Of a DNA stretch of 64,000 bases, positions 16,579 through 24,979 are shown in pieces (within the stretch, counting starts at the first letter, position 1; each line of letters begins with the position of its first letter). The DNA comes from Lachnospiraceae bacterium (GTDB lineage Bacteria > Bacillota_A > Clostridia > Lachnospirales > Lachnospiraceae). Where the stretch lies: assembly GCA_017516285.1 (NCBI GenBank), contig JAFXDD010000033.1:1-64000 (forward strand), read 5' to 3'. The position numbers and the translations under genes were made by a program. Under the pieces are notes generated by a model, which worked only from the letters and a program-made list of their open reading frames with translations, did not search any database and was not told the origin of the DNA.

Positions 16579-16968
16579 ATGGCAAAATACGAGAAGATGC
16601 TTGAGAAAAATCGTTGCACAAGTAGAGAGAAAATTGATAAGGCGAAGATGGAAATCAATTCTATGTTACAAAGTGATACGGAAGTTTCTGTCTGTGAGTT
16701 GGTCAAGCGCACGGGTCTATCAAGAGGGTTCTTTTACAAAAATGAGGAAGTCAATACGGCACTGGAAAGAGCCAGAGACTTACAAAAAGGTAAAACATTT
16801 CACAAGCCACAAGAGGTGGTTTTAAATAAAGCTATGGAGTTTCAACTGATTGCTCTTCAAAAGCAGATTGATAAATTGCAGTCTGATAATAAGAATTTGA
16901 AGACGGAAAATCAAAAATTACAGAAGGCTTTAAACAAGAAAGATATAGCATTTTTGAAGAGCTTATAG
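16579..16968 (+). CDS. TnpC-like helper protein (DUF6262-like)
   Basis: 129 residues from the ATG at 16579 (GAGAGGAG upstream; GTG at 16570 possible). Residues 35-60 (VSVCELVKRTGLSRGFFYKN) resemble a helix-turn-helix, and residues 85-125 are a coiled coil with heptads of Leu and Ile. Tn554 TnpC is about 125 residues, the last gene of its operon, and stimulates and orients transposition. Same size, position and small coiled-coil character argue that this is the equivalent. It begins 2 bases after recombinase 3. Confidence 0.65.
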   Translation: MAKYEKMLEKNRCTSREKIDKAKMEINSMLQSDTEVSVCELVKRTGLSRGFFYKNEEVNTALERARDLQKGKTFHKPQEVVLNKAMEFQLIALQKQIDKLQSDNKNLKTENQKLQKALNKKDIAFLKSL

Positions 16969-17015
16969 CTGAAAATGACGTAAAAATTAACGCTATACAC
17001 AATGACTACTGTGTT

Positions 17016-17039
17016 AAAATCCTTATTTTACGGGGTTTT
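17016..17039 (+). terminator. Weak terminator-like hairpin after the recombinase operon
   Basis: AAAATCC (17016-17022) can pair with GGGTTTT (17033-17039) with one T-G wobble, ending in T residues. It overlaps the right TATTTTACGG repeat, which forms the loop. Confidence 0.3.
17024..17033. repeat. Right copy of the 10-bp direct repeat
   Basis: TATTTTACGG, identical to 10968-10977. It is the suggested right limit of the recombinase module, just before the pilin-like tail. Confidence 0.3.
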
Positions 17040-17168
17040 TAAGGGAATAGTGCATATATTTGTCTTACTTATAGCAGTAGTATTAATTTTCAAGGAGCAG
17101 ATTATGGATTTGGTAGAAAATATCATGAAAAAAATTACCAATCAGGCAATGAGGGTATAGGTGTTTGT

Positions 17169-18584
17169 ATGAAAAAAGCAGAGGGCTCTGTTAGTGTATT
17201 TCTGGCATTGACCACCACTTTAGTATTGTCATTCTGCATGGTCTTAATTGAGAGTGCAAGGGAAAATACCATGTTGTTAAAGGCGGATGTTACTTTTGAT
17301 ACAGGAGTCCAGTGTTTACTGGCAGAGTATCATCAGGCATTATGGGAGGACTATGATTTATTTTATATAGATTGCAGTTATGGCACGGATATGCCAGATT
17401 ATGAGCTTGTTAAGCATCATCTACAGGGTTACATAGAAAGAAATCTGGGATATGACAATGTTGGTTGGCTAGGGCTTCAGTATGAGGAGGTTGTTATTTC
17501 CGACGTAGTTTTGGCTACGGATTTTGGCGGTAAAGACTTTTATATGCAGGCAGTGGAAGCGGCTGAGGCCTCTGTGGGTATTCCATATATAGAGCAGATT
17601 TTAGAATGGCTTCATCAGGTGGAATCTGTTCAGGGAATTGGTCAAAGTATGACAGAGCACAAAAAAGAAGCGAGCGACACTATTGCAGATGCAAATGGCA
17701 CAAAGGTACAGGTCAAGGAAGCTGTATGGGGACAGAAAGCAGACGGCACTCCCGTTTTATTGGAGGAGGCGGAGTATGAAACGGTGGATATTGATAATCC
17801 ATTGGAGCAAATCGCATCTGTCAATGTGTTGCTTAGGCAGATTGTTCCTGATTATTCTAAGGTTTCCACTATCAGAGTGGAGACGTCTGTATTGGCATCT
17901 CACAGAGAGCTGGCAGCCGGTAGTATGGTGGAGGATGATGTGGATGACAGTGTATGGAGCAGTATGTGGAATAAAGCATTGTTTTGCAAGTATGTTCTGG
18001 ACCATTTTGCCGGTTATACGGATGTAAGCTCTTATGAGGAGCAAGGCAGGCTACAATATGAACTGGAGTATTTAATCGGAGGAATGTCCGCAGATTCACA
18101 GAATATGGAGGTAGTTGCAGCCCAGCTTTTGGCAATCAGAGAGATTGATAATTATTTGCTCCTGTTACAGGATGAGGCCAAGCAGCTGGAGGCACATAGT
18201 ATTGCAGCGGTTGCAGCAACTCTGGTGCCTTGGCTGGAGCCGGTTGTGGCACAGGCACTTTTATTATATTGGGCTTATGAAGCCAGTATAGCAGATTTGC
18301 AAATATTGCTTAGCGGAGGAGAAGTGCCATTAGTAAAAAGCGTGCCTTTGGACGTAATAGCAGATTTTACTTTGGGGTATGAGGAATATCTGATTATTCT
18401 ACTTTTGCTGCAAGGCAGGGAAACACTTACCATGAGGACAATAGACTTGATTGAATTGTCTGTGCGACAAAAGCAGAGTGCTTTCAGGATGGATGGATGT
18501 ATCAGTCAGGCTCATTTGCTGGGGAACTTTCAAGATAATTACCGCAAGAATTACACCATAAGTAAACATCTGGTGTATTACTAG
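17169..18584 (+). CDS. Tad-locus protein, DUF5702-like
   Basis: 471 residues. The N-terminus has KKAEGSVSVFLALTTTLVLSFCMVLIE: a short basic start, a Gly-Ser-Val junction and one membrane helix (about 9-28), as in TadE/TadG pseudopilins. A large outer domain follows, ending with hydrophobic helices near 345-400. Proteins of this size and N-terminus (DUF5702) occupy the same place in Lachnospiraceae Tad loci, between the pilin and TadE genes. It is probably an outer-surface component of pilus assembly. It starts 8 bases after the pilin-like tail, consistent with a once longer operon. Confidence 0.6.
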   Translation: MKKAEGSVSVFLALTTTLVLSFCMVLIESARENTMLLKADVTFDTGVQCLLAEYHQALWEDYDLFYIDCSYGTDMPDYELVKHHLQGYIERNLGYDNVGWLGLQYEEVVISDVVLATDFGGKDFYMQAVEAAEASVGIPYIEQILEWLHQVESVQGIGQSMTEHKKEASDTIADANGTKVQVKEAVWGQKADGTPVLLEEAEYETVDIDNPLEQIASVNVLLRQIVPDYSKVSTIRVETSVLASHRELAAGSMVEDDVDDSVWSSMWNKALFCKYVLDHFAGYTDVSSYEEQGRLQYELEYLIGGMSADSQNMEVVAAQLLAIREIDNYLLLLQDEAKQLEAHSIAAVAATLVPWLEPVVAQALLLYWAYEASIADLQILLSGGEVPLVKSVPLDVIADFTLGYEEYLIILLLLQGRETLTMRTIDLIELSVRQKQSAFRMDGCISQAHLLGNFQDNYRKNYTISKHLVYY

Positions 18585-18630
18585 ACAGCAGGAAATTTAT
18601 ATACGGATAATCGAAGAGGTACTTTTTAAT

Positions 18631-19599
18631 ATGAACGGTATGGCAAATCTTAAATCACTAAACTTCATCAAAAAAAATATTAGAAAAGAGACTCTCCAAG
18701 CACATGGCAAAGCATATCAAGTCATACTCTTTTTCTTTTCCAACAGCCTTGCCGGTCTGAAAAAAGTATCTCTTCGATTATCCGTAAAAGCGAAGGCAAG
18801 CGTTAGTATAGAGGCTTCCATTGCAATACCTATATTTCTTTTTTGCTTTTTAGAGATTATGTCTTTACTAAATTATCTGTGGGTGTATAATGGCGTTTTA
18901 TATGCGGTCAAAATGGTGGGGGAGCCGATAAGTATTTTAGGGAATGCGTATGATGAGCTAATGGATTCCGGGGAGGAGTTTCATTTAGGAAAAGAGGTAA
19001 TCTCGGCCTTGGCATTTTCGGAGGTATATTTGGCATCTCAGGTCAGGGGGCAGTGTGATGACCCTTTATTTGCACAAACCATACGAGACGGGGCAGAGGG
19101 AATATCCTTTCTTGGTTCACATATCAATACCAGAGAGGATAGTCTTCTTATATTAGCCCGATATACGGTAGAGCCTTTATTTTCCTTTGCGGGAACCAGC
19201 TTGTCTATGAGTAATCGTTATTATGGCAGGCTGTGGACAGGGTATTCTTTGGGGGAGAATGAAGAGGAGGCAGAATATGTTTATATTACGGAAAATGGGA
19301 GTGTCTATCATTTGACCAAAAGTTGTACACATTTAAAGTTGTCTATAAAAAGTGTGGATGTAAAGGAGCTTTCAGATAAGCGTAATAATTCAGGAGAAAG
19401 GTATACGGAATGCAGTAAGTGCTGCGAAGAAGAGGAGGAAGTAAGCATCTATTACATTACTGCAACAGGAGAACGATATCATACGGAGCTTTCCTGCTCG
19501 GGGCTAAAGCGTACTATTTATATGGTTACTCCGGAAGAAGTTGCAGATTGGCCTCTTTGCAGCAGGTGTGGTCAGGAGGAAGGAGCAGACGAGAAATGA
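18631..19599 (+). CDS. TadE-like protein with Cys-rich C-terminus
   Basis: 322 residues. The TadE-type signal lies near residues 53-80 (KASVSIEASIAIPIFLFCF), preceded by a 50-residue basic leader that is longer than usual, so the real start may be internal. The C-terminal 100 residues contain two units of the type YxTxxGxxYHxxxxCxxLxxxxxxV: one with CTHLK and CSKCC and one with CSGLK and CSRCG. These look like small metal-binding or disulfide modules. It overlaps the following peptidase gene by 4 bases (ATGA) and belongs to the second Tad operon. Confidence 0.6.
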   Translation: MNGMANLKSLNFIKKNIRKETLQAHGKAYQVILFFFSNSLAGLKKVSLRLSVKAKASVSIEASIAIPIFLFCFLEIMSLLNYLWVYNGVLYAVKMVGEPISILGNAYDELMDSGEEFHLGKEVISALAFSEVYLASQVRGQCDDPLFAQTIRDGAEGISFLGSHINTREDSLLILARYTVEPLFSFAGTSLSMSNRYYGRLWTGYSLGENEEEAEYVYITENGSVYHLTKSCTHLKLSIKSVDVKELSDKRNNSGERYTECSKCCEEEEEVSIYYITATGERYHTELSCSGLKRTIYMVTPEEVADWPLCSRCGQEEGADEK

Positions 19600-19997
19600 G
19601 TTATGTGGTAGGTGGATGTTTGGCGGTACTTAGCATAGAGGATATCCGAAAGCAAGTGTTGCCTGTTTGGGTATTAGTTATGTTACTTTTAAGTAGTATG
19701 GTATATGGAGTGGGGCAGCATGCCGGCCTTTTGGAAATAATATTCTCAGCGTTTCCGGGTATTTTGTTGGTAGTTGAAGCAGTGCTGATACCCAAAAGTA
19801 TCGGAATTGGAGATGGTATACTCAGCGTGTGCTATGGACTTGTTTATGGATGGAAAAGGACATGCATATGGTTGATGCTGGGATTTCTTTTGGCAGCTGT
19901 ATTTGGAGTGGTTTTAAAGCTTTTTTATAAAAGAAAACATATCCGAATTCCTTTCATTCCTTTTTTGACAATAGTACATGTGGGGATGAGCTTATGA
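19596..19997 (+). CDS. A24 prepilin peptidase of the second Tad locus
   Basis: 133 residues from the ATG at 19596, which overlaps the previous stop and follows an AGGAGGAAGGAG ribosome site. It is a short all-helical membrane protein with the two Asp motifs of aspartic prepilin peptidases: SIEDIRKQVLP (about residue 16) and GIGDG (about 70). It should process prepilins or pseudopilins of this operon. It is clearly different from the peptidase at 9790 in length and sequence, so the two Tad segments were not made by local duplication. Confidence 0.75.
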   Translation: MSYVVGGCLAVLSIEDIRKQVLPVWVLVMLLLSSMVYGVGQHAGLLEIIFSAFPGILLVVEAVLIPKSIGIGDGILSVCYGLVYGWKRTCIWLMLGFLLAAVFGVVLKLFYKRKHIRIPFIPFLTIVHVGMSL

Positions 19998-20473
19998 GAA
20001 AGAAAACCGTAGGAGCTTTTGTAACAATAGAATATACACTGTTAATACCTGTACTGTTGCTTTTGTACACTTGTCTGATATATATGGGTTTGTTTTTACA
20101 AAATCGATGTGTACTACAGGCTAATGTATACATGCTGGGGGTGGAGGCCAGTCGCTTCACGGCAACAGACCCTGCAGAAAAGGTAGCCAGACTACAGGAA
20201 AAGGAAGCGCAGCTCTATCATAAATATATATTGGCTGAGGAGCTTTACAATACATATCAGATACGTGGAAATTTTATTTACATACGTAGTAATGGACAGA
20301 TGGCTAATCCTTTTTCGGTGACAGGTATTGGAGCGGACACATGGAATTTAAGTGCAGAGTGTCAGAGTACGACTATCAGCCCTGTAGATACGTTGCGATT
20401 ATGTAAGGCAGGTCGTAATTTTGGGGGAAGCTTATCAGATAAGGAGGAGCAGTCAAGTGATTCAGGAAATTAG
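19994..20473 (+). CDS. TadE-like minor pilin
   Basis: 159 residues. VGAFVTIEYTLLIPVLLLLYTCLIY (residues 6-30) has the TadE signature: Gly, a Glu five to seven residues later and a long hydrophobic helix. An outer domain of about 125 residues follows. TadE proteins are pseudopilins needed for Flp pilus assembly and are substrates of the prepilin peptidase, whose gene overlaps its start by 4 bases. The 3' end overlaps the FHA gene start. Confidence 0.65.
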   Translation: MRKKTVGAFVTIEYTLLIPVLLLLYTCLIYMGLFLQNRCVLQANVYMLGVEASRFTATDPAEKVARLQEKEAQLYHKYILAEELYNTYQIRGNFIYIRSNGQMANPFSVTGIGADTWNLSAECQSTTISPVDTLRLCKAGRNFGGSLSDKEEQSSDSGN

Positions 20474-21719
20474 TTTTATTCGCGGAAATCAAAAGAGTTA
20501 TATCAGAGTGGCATGTGCTTTGGGAGTGGAGAAATCCTATGAGTATCAGATGTGTACTTATAATACACTGAGCAGTTTATTGCCTTTTCATCAAAGAAGT
20601 CAGGATGGAGTGCAATATTTGTATTATGAGGTAAGTGGCATGCAGTCTCTGGATGTTTGTCTACAGACACAGAAGTTGAAGAGAGCGGTTATGATTTCGC
20701 TGGTAAAGGCTGTTATTAAGCTTTGTAGGGAGCTGTCAGAGTATGCATTGAATTTAGGGAGTATCGTGTTTGGACCCAAATATATTATGCTTTCTTCCAA
20801 TGAAGAGGAAATACAATTTTTGTATACCTTTGGGTCAACCGGAGAAGCTTATGAGCAGCTGGAACAACTTTTGGAGTTTTGTATTGAGTATTTGGATTAT
20901 CAGGATGATTTGCTGGTAGATGAGTTATATAAGGTATACGAACGCTTGTTGGAGCAGAAGGAACTTTTTTATCTGGCAGGAGAAATGGAAAGGCTTTTAA
21001 CAGTATTATCAGGTGATTGTGGCCAGGACCCCTCAGAGACAGCAACGATTCCTTTTGAGTCTCTGAAACAACAGGAAGCATTAGATCCTTTTTCTGAGGG
21101 AGAGGCGGTTATGATATCTCAGGATACGAGCTCAGAGGTGGCCGGCAAGGAATTTCGTAATTTAAAATACGGGTTATTTGTGCTACTCCTATTAGATGTA
21201 GGGTGTTTGTTGTTCTGGAAACCGATTACCTTTTTGAAGATATTTTTCTGTATTGCAGCGGGTGGTGTTTTGCTGGTATTGAATATTCATGTACGTAGAC
21301 AGGAAAAACAACATGAAAAGGAAAGAGAATTGCAGCAAAAATCAAAGTATATAGAAGAGTATGAGACTCTGAGCAATAGCAGTATTCAGGAAGATGGTGG
21401 TACGCAGATTATTTCCATAGAAAGTAATGAGGGTGTTTTGTATAATTTACAAGAAAGTGAGCCACAATATATTTATATAGGCGATACTAGAAAGGTTATT
21501 GGCAAAGACCCTAAAAAGGCACAGGTTCTGCTGCAGCAGGCAGGTGTAAGTCGTATTCATGCCATGATTGTAAAGGAAGGCAGGGAGTGCATCCTGGAGG
21601 ATTTGAATTCAACAAATGGGACCTGGGTCAATGAAAAATGTCTGGAACCGAGAACACGTTATGTTTTAAAGCAAGGGGACAAGGTGCGGTTTGCCGGGAT
21701 GGAATACATATTTAGATAG
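20457..21719 (+). CDS. FHA-domain membrane protein of the Tad locus (DUF6382-like)
   Basis: 420 residues from the GTG at 20457, with AAGGAGGAG 7 bases upstream; upstream starts lack a ribosome site. The N-terminal 190 residues form a soluble domain like DUF6382. Two adjacent membrane helices lie near 238-280. A C-terminal FHA domain (about 345-418) shows VSRIHAMI, LEDLNSTNGTWVN and RFAGMEYIF, the phosphothreonine-binding loop residues Arg, Ser and Asn. It may link Ser/Thr phosphorylation to pilus assembly. It closes the second Tad operon. Confidence 0.72.
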   Translation: MIQEISFIRGNQKSYIRVACALGVEKSYEYQMCTYNTLSSLLPFHQRSQDGVQYLYYEVSGMQSLDVCLQTQKLKRAVMISLVKAVIKLCRELSEYALNLGSIVFGPKYIMLSSNEEEIQFLYTFGSTGEAYEQLEQLLEFCIEYLDYQDDLLVDELYKVYERLLEQKELFYLAGEMERLLTVLSGDCGQDPSETATIPFESLKQQEALDPFSEGEAVMISQDTSSEVAGKEFRNLKYGLFVLLLLDVGCLLFWKPITFLKIFFCIAAGGVLLVLNIHVRRQEKQHEKERELQQKSKYIEEYETLSNSSIQEDGGTQIISIESNEGVLYNLQESEPQYIYIGDTRKVIGKDPKKAQVLLQQAGVSRIHAMIVKEGRECILEDLNSTNGTWVNEKCLEPRTRYVLKQGDKVRFAGMEYIFR

Positions 21720-21795
21720 ATTATGTTATCTTTTACTTTCCCTTTTCGCCAAAATGTGATAAAATTTTGACGAGTGGGAAAGGAGTAAAAGTGAG

Positions 21796-23139
21796 ATGTT
21801 AAAAATTCAGCTTCCAAATTCAGTACAAGCTATTATTCGTACAATTGAACAAGCAGGATTTGAGGCCTATGCGGTAGGCGGCTGTGTCAGAGATTCTATT
21901 TTAGGGCGTGAACCGGATGACTGGGATATTACTACCTCTGCCAAGCCGGAGGAGATTAAGCAGTTGTTTCACCATACGGTAGATACCGGTATCCAGCATG
22001 GTACAGTTACCGTTCTGATAAAAAAGGAATGCTATGAGGTTACTACGTATCGTATCGATGGAGAGTATGAGGACAGCCGACATCCAAAGGAAGTAAATTT
22101 TACATCACTTTTATCAGAGGATTTAAGACGACGTGATTTTACCATCAACGCTATGGCATACAATGAAGCTAAGGGATTGATTGATTTGTTTGGTGGTCAG
22201 GAGGATTTAAAGAATGGCATTATTCGTTGTGTAGGCAACGCCAAGGAGCGTTTTTCAGAGGATGCACTTCGTATTATGAGGGCTGTTCGATTTTCAGCAC
22301 AGCTGGGATATCAAATAGAGGCACAGACGGAGGTTGCAATCAAGGAGCTTGCCCATACTTTGGATCGTATCAGTGTGGAGCGTATTCAGGTTGAGTTAGT
22401 CAAGCTTTTGACTTCCGGGCATCCGGAATATATGTTAAAGCTTTATGAATTGGGAATTACCAGGGTGTTTTTGCCGGAGTTTGATATGATGATGAATACT
22501 CCGCAAAATAATCCGCATCATTTGTATTCTGTAGGTATGCACACGATTAAGGCTATGGAGCTTGTGCCATGTAGTAAGATTTTGCGGCTTGCCATGTTGC
22601 TGCATGATGTGGGAAAGCCTGCGACACGAACTACAGATGAGGAGGGAGTGGATCATTTTTATGGTCACCCAACATTGGGAAGCGAGCTGGCAAGGAAAAT
22701 ACTTAAGCGTCTGCGATTTGACAATGAGACGATTGACCGTGTTTCTTTGCTGATTGTGTATCATGATTATGGTAATTCGGTCAGTGCCACACCGGTATTT
22801 ACACGTAAGCTGATTAATAAGGTTCATTTGGATAATTTTCCTATGCTGCTGGACATAAAGTATGCAGATGTAATGGCACAAAGTGAATTACAAAGAGACT
22901 CAAAGTTAGTTAAGCTGGAACAGCTTAGAACCAGCTATCAGGATGTACTGGACCAGGGCATGTGTATCAGCTTGAAGTCTTTGGCAGTAAGCGGCAGAGA
23001 TTTAATTCAAGCAGGCATGAAGCCTGGACAGGAAATAGGTCAGGCGTTAAATCACTTGTTGGAGGTAGTGCTGGAGAATCCTGATATGAATGATAAGGGA
23101 TCCTTAATGGAGTTGATTAAAAGATGGGGCTATATTTAG
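21796..23139 (+). CDS. cca: CCA tRNA nucleotidyltransferase
   Basis: 447 residues. The nucleotidyltransferase head has AVGGCVRDSILGREPDDWDITT, with the GG motif and the metal-binding Asp pair. RRDFTINAMAYN and DALRIMRAVRFSAQLG follow. The HD domain appears as LLHDVGKP (about residue 270) and HDYGN. It adds CCA to tRNA 3' ends. This fits the two tRNA genes at 40 kb, which do not encode CCA. The start follows GGAAAGGAG. A terminator overlaps the stop, so it is probably the end of its transcript. Confidence 0.93.
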   Translation: MLKIQLPNSVQAIIRTIEQAGFEAYAVGGCVRDSILGREPDDWDITTSAKPEEIKQLFHHTVDTGIQHGTVTVLIKKECYEVTTYRIDGEYEDSRHPKEVNFTSLLSEDLRRRDFTINAMAYNEAKGLIDLFGGQEDLKNGIIRCVGNAKERFSEDALRIMRAVRFSAQLGYQIEAQTEVAIKELAHTLDRISVERIQVELVKLLTSGHPEYMLKLYELGITRVFLPEFDMMMNTPQNNPHHLYSVGMHTIKAMELVPCSKILRLAMLLHDVGKPATRTTDEEGVDHFYGHPTLGSELARKILKRLRFDNETIDRVSLLIVYHDYGNSVSATPVFTRKLINKVHLDNFPMLLDIKYADVMAQSELQRDSKLVKLEQLRTSYQDVLDQGMCISLKSLAVSGRDLIQAGMKPGQEIGQALNHLLEVVLENPDMNDKGSLMELIKRWGYI

Positions 23140-23151
23140 CCTCATTTTTTT
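23126..23151 (+). terminator. Intrinsic terminator of cca
   Basis: GGGGCT (23126-23131) pairs with AGCCTC (23138-23143) around a six-base loop, with one G-T pair. A run of seven T follows. The stem overlaps the stop codon. Confidence 0.8.
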
Positions 23152-23262
23152 ACAATAAAATTAATCTTGCTTTGTATATTTTCATAATTACGCAAGCTTC
23201 TTCATAAGATGAGATAGGCAGTCCGATTTTGCGTGAGGAATCGATGAAGAAGGGAGAGGGTT

Positions 23263-24249
23263 ATGGTGGATCAGGTATTAAATACGTTGGAACAATATGA
23301 TTTAGAAATAAAAGGTATTCGAAAAGGCAGGGGGAATTGGATTATAAATTGTAAAGAGGGAGATTACGTTTTAAAGGAATACAAAGGCAGTGAAGAGAGA
23401 GCATGTATACAGAAGGAGTTGACAAGCCGGATTTATGATCAAACAGGGGTAATAGCTCAGGAGATTGTGTCCAATAAAGAGGGTGGGATTTTTGTAAAGG
23501 ACTATGAGGAGCGTACATATACTCTGCAGACTTATATGGAGGGCAGAGAATGTAATATTAAAGATGACAGGGAATGCAGTATAGCAGTCACTACTATGGC
23601 TAGAATGCATAAGGGTATGTGTATAACAGATAGAGAATTCATTCAATCTGTGATACCATACAGTTTAAAGCGGGAATTTGCAAAAAGGAATACTGAGTTA
23701 AGAAGAATCCGTAGGTATTTAAAAGAAAAACGTCAAAAAAATGAATTTGAGCGTTTTTTAAGCAGTAATTATAATTTGTTCTTTGAAAAAGCACTGGAGG
23801 TTGAGGAGGCATGGGAGACATACGAGAAATATTGTGAGCAGGATAATCAAGGGCTGCAATTTTGTCATGGTGACTATAATCATCATAATGTCTGGATGAA
23901 TTGTAATGAGGTTATGATTTTACAGTTTGAAAAGTATATGGCGGATTTTCCGTGCAGGGATTTGTATTTATTTTTGCGTAAGTTATTGGAAAAAAGTAAC
24001 TGGGATTGCAGTACGGGTAAGGATATTTTAGAACTTTACGAGAAAGAACGTCCGCTGCCTTGTATAGAAAGGATTTCAATGATATATCGATTTGCGTATC
24101 CTGAGAAGTTCTGGAAAATAGCGAATTTTTATTTTAACAGCAAAAAATCTTTTATGCCTGAAAAAAATATGGAGAAGCTGGAAAGACTCTTGGAGCTCGA
24201 AAAATGTAGAGAAAATTTTATAAATAACACTTTGAGAAGCATAATATAA
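23263..24249 (+). CDS. CotS-like spore coat/kinase-fold protein
   Basis: 328 residues of the aminoglycoside phosphotransferase (kinase-like) fold. VLKEYKG (about 38) holds the likely ATP-binding Lys. CHGDYNHHNVWM (about 205) matches the catalytic HGDxxxxN loop. ILQFEKYMADFPCRDLYLF follows, in place of the usual IDFD: Gln-Phe-Glu suggests altered metal binding. This pattern and length match CotS/YsxE spore-coat proteins of Firmicutes, and the gene is near other sporulation genes. GAAGGGAGAGG precedes the ATG. Catalytic activity is uncertain. Confidence 0.7.
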   Translation: MVDQVLNTLEQYDLEIKGIRKGRGNWIINCKEGDYVLKEYKGSEERACIQKELTSRIYDQTGVIAQEIVSNKEGGIFVKDYEERTYTLQTYMEGRECNIKDDRECSIAVTTMARMHKGMCITDREFIQSVIPYSLKREFAKRNTELRRIRRYLKEKRQKNEFERFLSSNYNLFFEKALEVEEAWETYEKYCEQDNQGLQFCHGDYNHHNVWMNCNEVMILQFEKYMADFPCRDLYLFLRKLLEKSNWDCSTGKDILELYEKERPLPCIERISMIYRFAYPEKFWKIANFYFNSKKSFMPEKNMEKLERLLELEKCRENFINNTLRSII

Positions 24250-24299
24250 ACTATTATATAAAAATTAGCAAAAAAGTAAGGTAGAATGTGCCAAAAACC

Positions 24300-24344
24300 T
24301 TGACAAATGGGCACTTTGCGTCTATAGTAAAAATCAAAGTGCCC
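24300..24344 (+). promoter_or_regulatory. HU promoter with overlapping 10-bp inverted repeat
   Basis: TTGACA (24300-24305), a 17-base spacer and TATAGT (24323-24328) form a near-consensus promoter. A perfect inverted repeat, GGGCACTTTG at 24309-24318 and CAAAGTGCCC at 24335-24344, spans the spacer, -10 box and transcript start. It would be a good operator, or a 5' hairpin if transcription began further upstream. Confidence 0.78.
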
Positions 24345-24390
24345 CGTATGTAGGCCGACTTTTCAATGATTTTATTTGGAGGAGCTAAAA

Positions 24391-24666
24391 ATGAACAAGA
24401 CAGAATTAGTTGCAGCTATGGCTGAGGTTAGCGGTGTATCTAAGAAAGATACAGAAGCTGTTTTAAAAGCATTCACAGAAGTTGTATCAAACGAACTTAA
24501 AAAAGGCGAGAAGATTCAGTTAGTAGGATTCGGTACTTTTGAAGTATCTGAAAGAGCTGCTAGAGAGGGCAGAAATCCGGCAACAGGTGAGGCTATGCAG
24601 ATTGCTGCAGCAAAGGCACCTAAGTTTAAGCCAGGCAAAGCATTAAAAGACATGATCAATGCTTAA
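24391..24666 (+). CDS. hup: HU-family DNA-binding protein
   Basis: 91 residues from the ATG at 24391 (GGAGGAG upstream; the in-frame TTG at 24376 is part of that site). NKTELVAAMAEVSGVSKKD, VQLVGFGTFEV-like text and RAAREGRNPATGE are the HU hallmarks, including the Arg-Asn-Pro beta-arm tip. It is a histone-like dimer that bends and compacts DNA. It is transcribed alone from a strong promoter and followed by a strong terminator. Confidence 0.95.
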   Translation: MNKTELVAAMAEVSGVSKKDTEAVLKAFTEVVSNELKKGEKIQLVGFGTFEVSERAAREGRNPATGEAMQIAAAKAPKFKPGKALKDMINA

Positions 24667-24675
24667 TAAGCAATT

Positions 24676-24701
24676 ATGGAGCCTTTAGGGCTCCATTTTT
24701 G
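24676..24701 (+). terminator. Intrinsic terminator of HU gene
   Basis: ATGGAGCC (24676-24683) pairs with GGCTCCAT (24689-24696) around a five-base loop, then TTTTG. Confidence 0.85.
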
Positions 24702-24715
24702 TAAAAGAGGGTAAA

Positions 24716-24958
24716 ATGAGATTAGACAAGTATTTAAAGGTAAGTCGACTGATTAAGAGACGAACAGTTGCAAACGAAGCATGTGATGCGGGCAGGGTGT
24801 TTATTAATGATAAGCCGGCAAAGGCATCTGCCAATGTTAAGGTTGGGGATGTTATTAAGATTTCCTTTGGAAATAAGGAGGTCAAGGTGGAGGTTTTGGA
24901 TGTTTCCGAGACAGTCCGTAAGGAAGAGGCCAAAGAATTATTTAAATATTTAACCTAA
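24716..24958 (+). CDS. rqcP: S4-domain RNA-binding protein RqcP
   Basis: 80 residues, entirely an S4 RNA-binding domain: MRLDKYLKVSRLIKRRTVA, then GRVFINDKPAK and VKVGDVIKI. Proteins of this length (YabO/RqcP, Hsp15-like) bind the 50S-tRNA complex and help RqcH add alanine tails during ribosome rescue. In Bacillus yabO lies directly before yabP, yabQ and divIC, and the same order occurs here. An AGAGGG site precedes the ATG. Confidence 0.88.
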   Translation: MRLDKYLKVSRLIKRRTVANEACDAGRVFINDKPAKASANVKVGDVIKISFGNKEVKVEVLDVSETVRKEEAKELFKYLT

Positions 24959-24979
24959 ACTGTGTACAAGTTGTTCTAT

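Larger units (their letters stand above)
10968..17033. mobile_element. Putative recombinase-trio/Tn554-like mobile element
   Basis: A regulator gene faces an operon of three complete tyrosine recombinases and a small TnpC-like gene, with no cargo other than the regulator. The arrangement combines features of Tn554 (tnpA, tnpB, tnpC) and recombinase-in-trio elements. It sits between two Tad gene sets, and its right side abuts a truncated-looking pilin gene. Limits are placed at the TATTTTACGG direct repeats and are tentative. An empty-site comparison would settle them. Confidence 0.5.
17002..17160 (+). pseudogene. Probable truncated Flp-type pilin gene tail
   Basis: An open frame of 52 codons from the ATG at 17002, without a ribosome site, ends at 17160. 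The last 38 residues (IFVLLIAVVLIFKEQI, then DLVENIMKKITNQ) match the membrane helix and tail of clostridial Flp1-type pilins. The leader with its Gly and Glu that should precede the helix is absent and replaced by unrelated sequence. In related Tad loci a pilin gene stands directly before the DUF5702 gene, as here. I infer that the recombinase module or a deletion removed the 5' end. A very short intact protein cannot be excluded. Confidence 0.5.
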
